From the NCBI RefSeq assembly GCF_042477335.2, contig NC_091251.1:92643501-92707500 (forward strand): a stretch of 64,000 bases of DNA. The letters are read 5' to 3'. The stretch is from Ovis canadensis. Its lineage: Eukaryota; Chordata; Mammalia; Artiodactyla; Bovidae. The notes under the pieces were generated by a model, which saw nothing but the letters and a program-made list of their open reading frames with translations, was not told the origin of the DNA and did not search any database. Positions 1 through 12,262 of the stretch are shown piece after piece; position 1 is the stretch's first letter; every line of letters begins with the position of its first letter. The position numbers and the translations under genes are program-made.

Positions 1-1868
1 ATAGCTGTGAAAAGAAGAGAAGCGAAAAACAAAGGAGAAAAGGAAAGATATAAGCATCTGAATGCAGAGTTCCAAAGAATAGCAAGGAGAGATAAGAAAG
101 CCTTCTTCAGCCATCAATTCAAAGAAATAGAGGAAAAGAACAGAATGGGAAACACTAAGATCTCTTCAAGAAAATTAGAGATACCGAAGGGACATTTCAT
201 GCGAAGATGGGCTCGATAAAGGACAGAAATAGTATGGACCTAACAGAAACAGGAGATATTAAGACGAGGTGGCAAGAATACACAGAAGGACTGTACAAAA
301 AAAATCTTCATAGATAATCACGATAGTGTGATCACTCACCTAGAGCCAGACATCCTGGAATATGAAGTCAAATGGGACTTAGAAAGCATCACTACGAACA
401 AAGCTAGTGGAGGTGATGGAATTTCAGTAGAGCTATTTCAAATCCTGAAAGATGATACTGTGAAAGTGCTACACTCAATATGCCAGCAAATTTGGAAAAC
501 TCAGCAGTGGCCACAGGACTGGAAAAGGTCAGTTTTCATTTCAATCCCAAAGAAAGGCAATGCCAAAGAATACTTAAACTACTGCACAATTGCACTTATC
601 TCACACGCTAGTAAAGTAATGCTCAAAATTATCCAAGCCAGGCTTCAGCAATACATGAACCGTGAACTTCCAGATGTTTAAGCTGGTTTTAGAAAAGGCA
701 GAGGAACCAGAGATCAAATTGCCAACATCCACTGGATCATGGAAAAAGCAAGAGAGTTCCAGAAAAACATCTATTTCTGCCTTACTGACTATGCCAAAGC
801 CTTTGTGTGGATCACAATAAACTGGAAAATTCTGAAAGAGATGGGAATGCCAGACCACCTGACCTGCCTCTCGAGAAACCTATATGCAGGTCAGGAAGCA
901 ACAGTAGGGAACTGGACATGGAACAACAGACTGGTTCCAAATAGGAAAAGGAGTACGTCAAGGCTGTATATTGTCACCCTGCTTATTTAACTTATATGCA
1001 GAGTACATCATGAGAAACACTGGACTGCAAGAAACACAAGCTGGAATCAAGATTGCTGGGAGAAATATCAATAACCTCAGATATGCAGATGACACCACCC
1101 TTATGGCAGAAAGTGAAGAGCTTAAAAGCCTCCTGATGAAGAGGAGAGCGAAAAAGTTGGCCTAAAGCTCAACATTCAGACGATGAAGATCATGGCATCT
1201 GGTCCCATCACTTCATGGGAAATGGATGGGAAAACAGTGGAAACAGTGGCTGAGTTTATTTTGGGGGGCTCCAAAATCACTGCAGATAGTGATTGCAGCC
1301 ATGAAATTAAAAGATGCTTGCTCTTTTGTGAGCGTTATGACCAACCTAGTTATGACCAACCTAGATAGCACATTCAAAAGCAGAGACATTACTTTGCCAG
1401 CAAAGGTCCGTCTAGTCAAGGCTATGGTTTTTCCAGTGGTCATGCATGGATGTGAGAGTTGGACTGTGAAGAAAGCTGAGCACCAAAGAACTGATGCTTT
1501 TGAACTGTGGTGTTGGAGAAGACTCTTGAGAGTCCCTTGGACTACAAGGAGATCCAACCAGTCCATCCTAAAGGAGATCAGTCCTGGGTGTTTATTGGAG
1601 GGACTGATGCTAAAGCTGAAACTCCAATACTTTGGCCACCTCATGCGAAGAGTTGACTCATTGGAAAAGACCTTGATACTGGGAGGGATTGGGGGTAGGA
1701 GCAGAAGGGTATGACAGAGGATGAGATGGCTGGATGGCATCACCAACTTGGTGGACATGAGTTTGAGTAAACTCTGGGAGTGGCGATGGACAGGGAGGCC
1801 TGGCGTGCTGCAATTCATGTGGTCGCAAAGAGTTGGACACGACTTGAGCAACTGAACTGAACTGAACT
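1..1868 (+). mobile_element. BovB (RTE-type) LINE, broken copy 1, open to the left
   Basis: This is a decayed BovB non-LTR retrotransposon lying sense to the window. Translated pieces in several frames (7-219, 328-681, 739-1165, 1226-1714) show the BovB open reading frame: the reverse transcriptase region with the YADD catalytic box near 1080-1105, then the C-terminal part ending near 1714. Stops and frameshifts (for example the TAA at 679-681) separate the pieces, so no enzyme can be made. The 3' end carries the typical BovB tail with repeated ACTGA units at about 1849-1868. The 5' part continues beyond the window start, so the original length cannot be judged. Confidence 0.93.
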
Positions 1869-3353
1869 GATGATCCCATTGCCATTTTCTTTGTTGTTTT
1901 AGGTTCAAGTTTATACACCCTTTCTGTGTTTTCTGTCTAGAGAAGATCCTTTAACATTTGTTAGAGAGCTGGTTTGGTAGTGCTGAATTCTCTCAGCTTT
2001 TGCTTGTTTGCAAAGCTTTTGATTTCTCCTTCATATTTGAATGAGATCCTTGCTGGGTACAGTAATCTGGGCTGTAGGGTTTTGTTGTTGTTGTTTTTTT
2101 AATCACTTTAAGTATGTCCTGCCATTCCCTTCTGGCCTGAAGAGTTTCTATTGAAAGATCAGCTGTTATCCTTATGGGAATCCCCTTGTGTGTTAGCTGT
2201 TGTTTTTCCATTGGTGCTTTTAATATTTGTTCTTTGTGCTTGATCTTTGTTAATTTGATTAATACATGTCTTGGGGTGTTTTGCCTTGGGTCTATCCTGT
2301 TTGGGATTCTCTGGGTTTCTTATACTTGGGTGACTATTTCTTTCCCCATTTTAGGGAAGTTTCCAACTATTATCTCCTCAAGTATTTTCTCATGGTCTTT
2401 TTTTGCCTTCTTCTTGGACTCCTATGATTCTAATGTTGGGGTGTTTAACATTGTCCCAGAGGTCTCTGAGGTTGTCTTCATTTCTTTTAATTATTTTTTC
2501 TTTTTTCCTCTCTGTTTCATTTATTTCTACTGCTCTATCTTCTACCTCACTTATCCTATCTTCTGCCTCTGTTATTCTATTGTTGGTTCCGTCCAGAGTG
2601 TTTTTGATCTCATTTATTGCATTATCCATTATATATTGACTCTTTTTTATTTCTTCTAAGTCCTTGTTAAACATTTCTTGCATCTTCTCAATCCTTGTCT
2701 CCAGGCTATTTATCTGTAACTCCATTTTGTTTTCAAGATTTTGGATCATTTTCACTATCATTATTCGGAATTCTTTATCAGGTAGATTCCCCATCTCTTC
2801 CTCTTTTGTTTGATTTGATGGGCATTTATCCTGTTCCTTTCCCTGCTGAGTATTTCTCTTCCTTTTCATCTTGTTTATATTGCTGTGTTTGGGGTGGTCT
2901 TTCTGTACTGACAGTTTGTGGTTCCTCTTTATTGTGGAGTTTCCTCACTGTGGGTGGGGTTGGATGGGTGGCTTGTCAAGGTTTCCTGGTTAGGGAAAAT
3001 TATGTCGGTGTTCTGGTGGGTGGAGCTCTATTTCTTCTCTCTGGAGTGCAATGAAGTATCCAGTAGTGAGTTTTGAGATGTCAGTGGGTTTGGTGTGACT
3101 TTGGGCAGCCTGTATATTGAAGCTCAGGGCTATGTTCCTGTGTTGCTGGAGAATTTCCATGGTCTGTCTTGCTCTGCTACTTGTTGGCCCTTGGGTGGTG
3201 CTTGGTTTCAGTGTAGGTATGGAGGCATTTGATGAGCTCCTATCGATTAATGTTCCCTGGAGTCAGGAGTTCTCTGGTCTTCTCAGGATTTGGACTTAAG
3301 CCTCCTGCCTCTGGTTTTCAGTCTTATTCTTAAAGTAGCCTCAAGATTTCTCC
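1869..3353 (-). mobile_element. Antisense L1 fragment: 5' UTR, ORF1 and inter-ORF region
   Basis: Read on the minus strand, the segment starts in L1 5' UTR-like sequence (about 3353-2870), runs through ORF1 and ends in the short stretch that normally precedes ORF2. ORF2 is absent here. The right edge abuts a 5'-truncated BovB and the left edge abuts the 3' tail of another BovB. Either the L1 was interrupted by the left BovB, in which case its ORF2 lies outside the window, or it was truncated before. The family is L1 of ruminant type, judged from the ORF1 protein wording. Confidence 0.85.
1915..2869 (-). pseudogene. Broken L1 ORF1 (RNA-binding chaperone protein)
   Basis: A 159-residue minus-strand frame (2869-2390) begins with a basic segment and continues as a long coiled coil rich in Glu, Lys and Asn heptads, as in the N-terminal half of mammalian L1 ORF1p. 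A second frame (2211-1993) contains the C-terminal part. Frame changes between 2390 and 2211 break the gene. In intact L1 this protein trimerises through the coiled coil and coats L1 RNA; this copy cannot make it. Confidence 0.82.
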
Positions 3354-4916
3354 ATCTGTGATCACTAATCTAGAGCCAGACATCTTGGAATGTGAAGTCA
3401 AGTGGGACTTAGAAAGCATCACTACGAACAAAGCTAGTGGAGGTGATGGAATTCCAGTTGAGCTATGTCAAATCCTGAAAGATGATGCTGTGAAAGTGCT
3501 ACACTCAATATTCCAGCAAGTTTGGAAAACTCAGCAGTGGCCACAGGACTGGAAAAGGTCAGTTTTCATTCCAATTCCAAAGAAAGGCAATGCAAAAAAA
3601 AATGCTCAAACTACCGCACAATTGCATTCATCTCACATGCTAGTAAAGTAATGCTCAAAATTCTGCAAGCCAGACTTCAGCAATACATGAACCGTGAACT
3701 CCCTGATGTTCAAGCTGGTTTTAGAAAAGGCAGAGGAACCAGAGATCAAATTGCCAACATCCGCTGGATCATGGAAAAAGCAAGAGAGTTCCAGAAAAAC
3801 ATCTATTTCTGCTTTATTGACTATGCCAAAGCCTTTGACTGTGTGGATCACAAGAAACTGTGGAAAATTCTGAAAGAGATGGGAATACCAGACCACCTGA
3901 CCTGCCTCTTGAGAAATCTGTATGCATGTCAGGAAGCAAGAGTTAGAACTGGACATGGAACAACAGACTGGTTCCAAATAGGAAAAGGAGTACATCAAGG
4001 CTGTTTATTGTCACCCTGCTTATTTAACTTATGTGCAGAGTACATCATGAGAAACACTGGACTGGAAGAAACACAAGCTGGAATCAAGATTGCCGGTAGA
4101 AATATCAATAACCTCAGATATGCAGATGACACCACCCTTATGGCAGAAAGTGAAGAGGAACTAAAAAGCCTCTTGATGAAAGTGAAAGAGGAGAGTGAAA
4201 AAGTTGGCTTAAAGCTCAACATTCAGAAAACGAAGACCATGGCATCCGGTCCCATCACTTCATGGGAAAAAAAATGGGGAAACAGTAGAGACAGTGTCAG
4301 ACTTTATTTTTTTGGGCTCCAAAATCACTGCAGATGGTGATTGCAGCCATGAAATTAAAAGACGCTTGCTCCTTGGAAGAAAAGTTATGACCAACCTAGA
4401 CAGCATATTCAAAAGCAGAGACATTACTTTGCCAACTAAGGTCCATCTAGTCAAGGCCATGGTTTTTCCTGTGGTCATGTATGGATGTGAGAGCTGGACT
4501 GTGAATAAAGCTGAGTGCCAAAGAATTGATGCATTTGAACTGTGGTGTTGGAGAAGACTCTTGAGGGTCCCTTGGACTAAAAGGAGATCCAACCAGTCCA
4601 TTCTGAAGGAGATCAACCCTGGGATTTCTTTGGAAGGAATGATGCTAAAGCTGAAGCTCCAGTACTTTGGACACCTCATGCAAAGAGTTGACTCACTGGA
4701 AAAGACTTTGATGCTGGGAGAGATTGGGGGCAGGAGGAGAAAGGGATGACCCAGGATGAGATGGCTGGATGGCAACACGGACTCGATGGACGTGAGTCTG
4801 GGTGAACTCCAGGAGATGGTCATGGACAGGGAGGCCTGGCATGCTGCAATTCATGGGATCACAAAGAGTCGGACACGACTGAGTGACTGAATTAAACTGA
4901 GCTGAACTGAACTGAT
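3354..4916 (+). mobile_element. BovB LINE, broken copy 2, 5' truncated
   Basis: This second sense BovB copy aligns along its whole length with positions 328-1868 of the first. It carries the reverse transcriptase domain with the YADD box near 4120, and the C-terminal region to 4749. Frames 3358-3651, 3522-4340 and 4294-4749 overlap, which shows frameshifts at an A-run near 3595-3601 and at an A-run near 4266-4273. The tail ends in ACTGA-type repeats at about 4895-4916. The 5' edge is abrupt and joins L1 5' UTR-like sequence. Confidence 0.93.
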
Positions 4917-4957
4917 ACAGCACCAATGATAAAACATCTAGGTTAATGATGAAAAGT

Positions 4958-5390
4958 TTCTCCACAGAAAAGGACACCCAGAGAGGTACCCAGAGTTACA
5001 CGGAGAAGAGGGAGGAGGGAGATAGAGGTGACCAGGAGGAGAAGAGGGGGAATCAAAAGGGGAGAGAGCAAGCTAGCCAGTAATCACTTCCCTATGTGCT
5101 CTCCACAGTCTGGACCGCTCAGAGATGTTCACACAGTTACACAGAGAAGAGAAGAGGGAGGAAGGAGACAGAGGTGGGCAGGAGGATAAAGAGGGGAATC
5201 AAAAGGAGAGAGACAGATCCAGCCAGTAATCAGTTCCCTAAGTGTTCTCCACAGTCCGGAACATACAGAGATTCACAGAGTTGGGTAGAGACGAGAAGGT
5301 AGAGGGAGAAGATAGAGGTGATGTGGTGGAGAAAAAGGAGAGTCCAAAGCGGGAGAGAGCAGTCAAGCCAGTAATCTCACTCCCAAGTAA
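4958..5390. repeat. Three imperfect direct repeats of about 141-146 bp
   Basis: Three consecutive units each begin with TCTCCACAG (4959, 5100, 5246). Each then has a purine-rich GA/GGAG core, and each ends near an AGCCAGTAATC motif. Spacing is 141 and 146 bp. The third unit runs into AT-rich sequence at 5390. I do not recognise the family with certainty. The layout could be the internally repeated part of a ruminant endogenous LTR or satellite-like element. The short frame here encodes only low-complexity residues and is not credible as a gene. Confidence 0.75.
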
Positions 5391-5849
5391 AAATGGGTAC
5401 TGAAGATTGGGTTCTTAAAGGTATAGAATTGATAACAAATACCAAAAAGCAAAGATTAAAAACCTAGAGTAGAGTTTAGGTTCTCAAAAATACAATATTG
5501 GAAAAACAAAACAAAGTCACAAAAATTGTAAAATACATATGTATGAAGTTTGCTTTAAAAATAGGGTCTGTATTTTTGCACGGTAATAATAGGTTGTAAA
5601 AATGAAAATTAAAGGAGTAATAGAGGACTTAAAAATAAAAAAATTTAATTTAGAAAATGATACTAGTAAAAATATATCTGATAAAATTCTTTCTTGAATA
5701 GTTCTGTGAAAATTAATTAACCAAAGAGGAATAATGGCACTATTTTTCCAGTTTACTTATCTGGTGTTAAAAAAAAAATCCTACAAAAGTTTAAGTTCCA
5801 TTTGTAGCTTTGAAATAGAAGCAATTAGTATTAACCACAGAAAGTTGGA
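5391..5849. other. AT-rich non-coding sequence, no gene seen
   Basis: The sequence is AT-rich, without a reading frame of note. It may be the continuation of the repeat family at 4958-5390, because no boundary is visible at 5390. Confidence 0.5.
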
Positions 5850-5995
5850 ATGAGAAAAAATCTTAGATATCATGAGGCCCATTTTCCTTACTTTGTAAAT
5901 GAGTAAATTAGGGCATAGGAAGGAGAAGTGACTTGTGCAGCTAATTAGTAACAGGATTGGAAGTAAAACCCAGCCTTTCTAATCCTACATGATTC
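5850..5995 (-). mobile_element. MIR SINE fragment, antisense
   Basis: The wording matches the reverse complement of the MIR core: a lower-case-count relic of the 'fraction of cells' type spacing is absent, but the 'aaat gagtaaattagg' and 'gtgacttgtgcagc' segments align with the conserved antisense MIR body. It is short and diverged. Confidence 0.55.
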
Positions 5996-6439
5996 ATCCC
6001 CTGAGTTAAAAAATGTATTAAGGACCTACCCTGTTGAATGATTTTGACTTATGTGCTTTGTCACCCTGATGGCAACTCCAGGTGTCCATTCAAAGGCAGA
6101 TGCAAGTAAAAATGGAGTCCAGATTGCTACTTCTAAGGATAAGGTTTTTCTATTTATAAAGGCATATTTGGCTTTAGTCAGAAAAAGTGCACCCACTTCT
6201 ATTTAAGCTAATGAAGAGCTCACTTGTAGCCAATTTCTGGGGGTGGTGGTTGTAATTAGAACCAATTACACAAAAACCTCATTTTGATAATAATGTATTG
6301 TCAACAAATGACTCATAGTTTTGATATCTGCTGTCAGGAAAAAAGTAAATGCACACTGGATCATACATTCTCAATGTGGGCAATGAATGGTTCTTGGGGG
6401 AGTATAAAAAAACCTCACTCTCTTTATGTATAAAGCACA
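5996..6439. other. Non-coding, nothing recognised
   Basis: There is no reading frame of gene-like length, no clear repeat, and no RNA gene that I can see. Confidence 0.5.
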
Positions 6440-6722
6440 GATATATATGCAGTGCATAAATAAATATATAGTATATCTGTCATAAGACCACATATTATAT
6501 AATTCCTTTCATATGAAAATAGTGGGAATGAAGGTAGGGACCTGGGGTGATAATTAATGGGTACAAGGTTTATTTGGGGGTTGATGAAAATGTTGTTAAA
6601 TTATTGTGGTAATAATTGTACAACTCTGTGAATATACTAAAAGTCATTGATTTGGACACCTTAAACAGGCAAATTTTGTGGTATGTAAATTACATCTCAA
6701 TGAAATTGTTAAAAAAAAAAAA
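6440..6722 (+). mobile_element. Old L1 3' end, sense
   Basis: The segment has the usual 3' UTR ending of mammalian L1 (a TATGTAAATTACATCTCAAT type motif near 6680), followed by a poly(A) tail at 6709-6722 that grades into a short CA repeat. It is 5' truncated and highly diverged, so it is probably an L1M subfamily. Confidence 0.7.
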
Positions 6723-7870
6723 CACACACACAGACACAAAACTTCCCTCAAAAGGGGGAAGCAGGGAGGGTGGCAATTAGGAGAAAGCCTCTAAAAAGGT
6801 TCTTTGATGAGTCAGTAATGGAAAAAAAAAAAAGAGAGAAACCCTGCCTTGGACCAAAAAAAGTGAATTTCATTTTAAATCTCTGTATTCCAAGTTCAAA
6901 CATCCATGATGACACAGTTCACTTAGCCTGAACAGTTCCTGGGTTAATCCTCCCCAAGCCAGCAATGTCCTCTAGACCTCATCTCTACCAGTAGGTGGAG
7001 TCTGGAATTAGTTTTGCTGCCCAGCACCTGGTCTGTAAGAATGGTGGGGCTGAGAAAAGAACTTGAGGAATCATGGCTGCCCTGCTGGAGTCGTATTAGA
7101 AACTGTCTCCTAAAAACTGGGTTGTTTAGTTTGCTTGCCACTTCTAGAGGGTCTTTGAGCACTTAACTGTCTAACTCAAAGTCAGAGGGTAAGTTCTCAG
7201 GCAGATAGACTCTGAGGTGGTTAACAAGCATGGCTTTTCTTAGGGAATACTCTGGGGATCAACTTCTGTGGAAAAGAGCAGGAATCAGCTAGCGAAAAGT
7301 TGAGCTGTGATGCAGGCCTGACAATGGTTTTAACCAGCCTCAAGAGAAGCGCTACCGCTGGGATAGCCCTTCTGAGTTGTCCCAACAACTGAGCATAAGA
7401 CCTTCACTTCTGAAGGGGTGTCTGAGTGGTGTATCACAGCATTCGGCCCACTCAGCATCTCACAAGGGTCAGAAGTGGAGTGTTAAAGAACACTAACAAA
7501 CTCATTGAGTATCTTGGTTGCTGTAACTAAAGTTGACAGCAGGAAGTGACCTCCCAGATGAATTCATCCTTGCAGTCACAGAACCATAGAGGGTGAGTTT
7601 GTATAGCATCACAAGGAATATGCAACTAACACTAGCTAATATCACAAATTTATATTGATATTATGACAAAATAGATGACCCAGCCATCAAGGAAGCCACA
7701 TCTATCAGTGTACAAATAGTTCATAAATACTACCAATAATGTACATTCTAATACTATGCATCTATGTGCATGTGTTGTGTTATCTGGCATGCAATATGTT
7801 GGGTATGATATACCCTAAGACATATTGCCACATATAATATAAAAAGCTATACAAATATGTTTAGTTTTTT
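6723..7870. other. Non-coding, mostly unique sequence
   Basis: There is a short CA run after the L1 tail, then unique-looking sequence. The 72-residue minus-strand frame at 6944-7162 has no family resemblance that I recognise and no splice context, so it is not called a gene. Confidence 0.5.
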
Positions 7871-7875
7871 CAAAT

Positions 7876-8795
7876 ACAAATAATAATGTTGCAGCAACAT
7901 GGATGGACTTGGAGGGCATTATGCCAAGTGAAATAAGTCTGACAGAGGAAAACATATACCGTATGACATCACTTACATGTGGAATGCAAAAACTAAAACA
8001 AACCAGTGAATATAACCAAAAGAAGCAGACTCAGAGAACAAGTTAGTGGTTACTAGTAGGAAAAGCAAAGGGGAAAGAAGCAATAAAGAGGTAGTGGATT
8101 AGGAAGTGCGAACTATTAGGTATAAAATAAGATGCAAAGATATTTTGTATAACATGGGGAATATTATTGTTCGGTCACTAAGTTGTGTCTGGACTGCAGC
8201 ATGCCAGGCTTCCCTATCCTTTACTATCTCCCAGGGTTTGCTCAAACTCATGTCCATTGAGTCAATGATGTTATCTAACCATCTCATCCTCTGCCACCTC
8301 CTTCTCTTCTTGCCCTAAATCTTTCCCAGCAACACGGTCTTTTCCAATGAGCTGGCTCTTCGCATCAGGTGGCCAAAGTCCAGGAGCTGCAGCTCCAGCA
8401 TCAGTCATTCCAATGAATATTCAGGGTTGATGTCCCTTAGGATTGACTGGTTTGATCTCCTTGCAGTCCAAGAGACTCTCAAAAGAGTCTTCTCCAACAC
8501 CACAGCTCGAAAGCATCAGTTCTTCAGTGCTCAACCTTCTTCATGGTTCAACTCTCAAATATGTACATGACTACTGGAAAAACCATAGCTTTGACTATAC
8601 AGACCTTCGTTGGCAAAGTGATGTCTCTCCTTTTTAATACTCTGGCTAGGTTTGTCATAGCTTTTCTACATCCAGTATTTTCAATAACCATAAATGGAAT
8701 ATAACCTTTAAAAACTGTGAATCACTGTATCATATACCTGTAACATATAATATTATACAACAAATATACTTCAATTTTTTTTTTAAAAAAAAGAG
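7876..8795 (+). mobile_element. Ruminant L1 3' end, split by a BovB
   Basis: Positions 7876-8164 match the end of L1 ORF2 and the start of the 3' UTR. The same 3' UTR resumes at about 8672 and ends in the T-rich/A-rich tail at about 8774-8795. The intervening 8165-8671 is an antisense BovB. The BovB is therefore younger than this L1. Confidence 0.8.
8165..8671 (-). mobile_element. BovB 3' fragment, antisense, inside L1
   Basis: The sequence is the reverse complement of the last 0.5 kb of BovB, from the tail near 8166 back to the C-terminal part of the reading frame at 8671. It is 5' truncated, as is usual for target-primed retroposition. It interrupts the L1 3' UTR. Confidence 0.9.
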
Positions 8796-8799
8796 TGTA

Positions 8800-10379
8800 T
8801 TAAGTTTCCCATGTTCTGTCAAACATAGTTCTGGGAAACCTTGCTCTTACCAAAAGCCACTCCCATCCATAAGCCTTCCATGCTGTGCTGCTATTATGTC
8901 TTCCTGGTCCATTATTACTCTCTCTGTTGAAAACTCTCTATTTAGAAGACATAAAGAACTCAGAAAGTTTATAGAAGGGCTTCTAGATTGTGAACTCTGT
9001 AGAATTGAATGCAAAATTTGTTCTTCATCACCTATGTACATTTTTTGAGGACAAGAGTTCATAACTTCATCAGATTCTCAAGTGGGTCCATCCTTTTGAG
9101 TTTATTAATCATTTCATCTTCCATAATGTTCTTTATCCTGTGTTCTAATATTTACTTGGTATTGTGTTTTCCATCATGTTTTGAACTAGAATAATTCCCT
9201 CATTTCTCCAGAGTGTCCACTGAGGACCATCTGGGAACACACTCTGAGTTCCCCTGAAAAAATATTTCTCTTAAACAGATACTACTTGGCTGAAGATATT
9301 TGTTAATATTCACTGCCTAACAGTGGACCTATTCCAACTGGATCCATCTCTAATATATTCAAGAAGCTCCCTAGAGCTGTTGACATGACTGTCCAAAATG
9401 ATGAAGTCTTTATTTACATATACTCCAGGTCTGGATCCAGAGAGAAATCCACTGGGCCTGGTAAATTATATAACCAGAGCCGCCCCCCGCCCCCGCCCCG
9501 AAATGGCATTGTATTTTGGTCTTTTATGTATAGCTGCCATGCATCAAGCACTTCACCAGATTCTACATAAATAATCTCATTTCACTGACATAACAAGCCT
9601 ATGAGATGTGCATTTTCTGAAACTAATTCAGCAGAGTTCACAAAAGAAATGGGGTGCGGGGAGAGAAGATCAGTAAACAGAAATTTCCTGGAAAGATATT
9701 CCCTATCAGTTTAGTTGTGCTACACAGGAAAACTTGTCCCAGACACAGGAAGAATTTTCCACTTTTCAGGTTATAAAAAACCAAATCTACACAGTGACCA
9801 AAATATACAAGTCTAATAAAGTCTTTCCCACAAATGTAATTTTATGATTAGTAATGAAGGGTTTAAGAGGTTTGGTTTGTCAGAGGATTAACTAAGTCAC
9901 AAGAATGAAAGCTCCTCCAAGGATTTTTGTCTGATGTTCAGAATAGGGTCCAGCATGTAGTAGATGCTCAATGAATATTTGTGGGTTGTATAATGCAAGC
10001 GTAGTGTGTCAAATGTCATTTCTAACTATTTCAAGGAGAAGCCCAATAAGTTTATAGATTCTTGAAACTGTAAGGGATGGAAACTTGACATCTCAGGCCA
10101 TTGCCATAGTCAGCATTTCAGTGCTCCTGCATCAAGCAGTTGGCTCACTCTTTCTTCAGCCACTTGCACTGGACTGAGCGTGCGATGAGATGACAAGCCT
10201 CAGTGGTAGACTTGTCGGAGATGCAGATCAAGAGAGAAGTTCAAGATCATTCAATTTCTGGTTACATGTGGATATCTCTAAGTGTGGCTGATTTTACCTT
10301 AAGAGAGATGTAATACTTTTAAAATATTTTTGTGTTATTATTCATAATTTATTTAACAATAGTTATTTGTAACCTCTTG
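8800..10379. other. Non-coding, no gene seen
   Basis: Short frames on both strands are below what can be supported. There is a small C/G-rich run at about 9481-9500. No clear younger transposon is present. Confidence 0.5.
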
Positions 10380-11045
10380 TGCCAACCACTATGCTGATGA
10401 CAGAGAAATACAGTAAATAAGACAGACATAGTCTCAATATTTCAGGCTGTGGAGATATATGGACAAAAAATAAGAATTAAATTCCATTGTAATTAGAGCT
10501 ATGATGGAGGAAGCAGAGCAATCAGAGAGCATAAAAAGAGGGTGCAAAACAAGGGAGGGAGATGAGGAAGACTGCCTGGAGGAAAGGATGTCTAAGCAGA
10601 GACAAGAAAGAAGACTAGGAATTCACCAGCTGAACAGGAGAGGTAGGAAACAGCAAGGCAGGGAATTCCTTGGGAGTTCCGGTGGTTAAGACTCCATGCT
10701 TTCCCTGCCAAGGACCTGGGTTCAATCCTTGGTTGGGGAATTAAGATCCCACAAGCCACTTGGTGTGGCCAAAAAAGAAAAAAAAAAAAGAAAATGTAAG
10801 ACAGAAAGAGGAGCATGAACTAGAGCTACGAGGCAGGAGAGAACAGGAAAGTGAATGTTCAGAATGACTGGAACATGGAATATGTGAAGATTGGGAGGGA
10901 CAAGGCTAGAACAGAAATCAGGTGCAAGATTACTTAAACTACATCAAGGAACTGAGAGCAGTAAGGTACTAAGGGAAGATTTTAAGGAAGTGAGTGACAA
11001 GGTCAGGCTTGCATTAGGAAGTGTGTTACTATAAACTAAGCCTGA
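10380..11045 (+). mobile_element. Ancient mammalian repeat (probably L2 class), split by a SINE
   Basis: Phrases such as an 'aataagacagacatagtctc' type segment, and the later 'gaagtgagtgacaaggtcagg' type segment, fit an old mammalian-wide LINE-like repeat. A CHR-type SINE at 10664-10795 interrupts it. The class assignment rests on memory of consensus wording, so it is tentative. Confidence 0.5.
10664..10795 (+). mobile_element. CHR-type tRNA-derived SINE, sense
   Basis: The head has the tRNA-like A and B box region (GGTTAAGACTCCATGC, then GGTTCAATCC), followed by the short GGTTGGGGAA body and an A-rich tail at 10772-10793. This is the cetartiodactyl CHR family of SINEs. Confidence 0.85.
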
Positions 11046-11777
11046 AAAGACAATGACCTCCACTAAAGAAGTAACAGTAAGAAAGGAAGTAGAATAGGTG
11101 GGTTTTGTTTTAGTTGTATTTCAAGCACCACTGAATTGTCCAAGTGAATACATCTACTGGGCAGTTAAAGCCAAGTAAAATCCATGGATCCCATATATAA
11201 ATTTAGGAGCTCTGGTAATCATTGAGTATAAAGTAGAACACTGCAGCTGTATCAAAGATATTAAAAGAAACAGGTATGATGGATACTTTTTATTGTTCCA
11301 TCATGAGCTTGAGTTGATTTAATATTCTGTTCTGGCTTCCTGCCCTTACTTGCTGTATCAAGACCTCTCCAAGGCTTGGTGTTTATTCTGAAGCAGATCC
11401 TATCTGCTCAACACTTCTACATCCTTTTCACTCCAGGCGGTTACCAGGGCTACATGTGAGAAAAGTGAAGGCAGCATGGAAGCTCATATTTTTTGCTAGA
11501 AACAACACAAACAACTAATGCGTTAAGTGTTTGGAGCAGGGTAACACCTAAACATCTTTTACTGCTGCCACAGACACAGTCTCATAACTCTCTCTTCTGA
11601 TCCTAATTCATCCTTGTGAAAACCTTCAGGTGTTCTAGAGAAGAGCCCAGCCTTGACTAGAATGATGGTATCCTCTGTCTGAACATAAGTTGGGTTGACC
11701 TCTATTGTTTAGAAAACATGTTAGACCATCAAATTCAAACTTTAGTAAGCTTCTTTCAACTCCAAACTCCTCTGCAT
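11046..11777. other. Non-coding, nothing recognised
   Basis: No coding frame, young repeat or RNA gene was seen in this interval. Confidence 0.5.
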
Positions 11778-11982
11778 GCATGGGCATACTGAGTCGTGTC
11801 CAACTCTTTGCAACCCTACGCACTGTAACCCACCAGGCTCCTCTGTCCATGGAATTTTCCCTGCAAGAATGCTGGAGTGGGTTGCCACTTTCTCCTCTAG
11901 GGGATCTTTCTGACCCAGGGGTTGAATTTGCATCTCCCGTGTTTCCTGCATTGCAGGCATATTCTTTACCTCTGAGCCCCAA
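11778..11982 (-). mobile_element. Bov-tA SINE, antisense
   Basis: The reverse complement shows the Bov-tA layout: a tRNA-derived head at the right, then the BovB-derived tail with the GGCAACCCACTCCAG-type core (diverged) toward 11780. Confidence 0.88.
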
Positions 11983-12059
11983 ATTCCTCTATATCCCCCC
12001 ACTTTTAGAAAGCACTAAACTGGTTTTCTAGTTTAGCACCAAACCTCTCTATATTTCAG

Positions 12060-12215
12060 TTTATATCTCAGTTACTCAGATATTGAGGTAAGTACAGACA
12101 ACATTTTTTTTCATGTAAACCTCACAATGATCCTAGAAAGGATACTGGGGTTTTAAGAGGTTAAATAGCTTTCCCAAGCTCATGGAGCCCACATTCTTTA
12201 GCTATAGTGGCTCCC
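12060..12215 (-). mobile_element. MIR fragment, antisense
   Basis: Antisense MIR core wording is visible ('aagaggttaaatagctttccc'), diverged and short. Confidence 0.5.
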
Positions 12216-12262
12216 ATTTTCTATTATCTTACTCTTTATGGTAACAATAATTACCACAAAGA

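Noticed and set aside
1213..1908. A 231-residue minus-strand frame, and similar antisense frames over BovB elsewhere (4260-4823, 25490-26221)
   Set aside because: These are reverse-strand shadows of BovB coding sequence.
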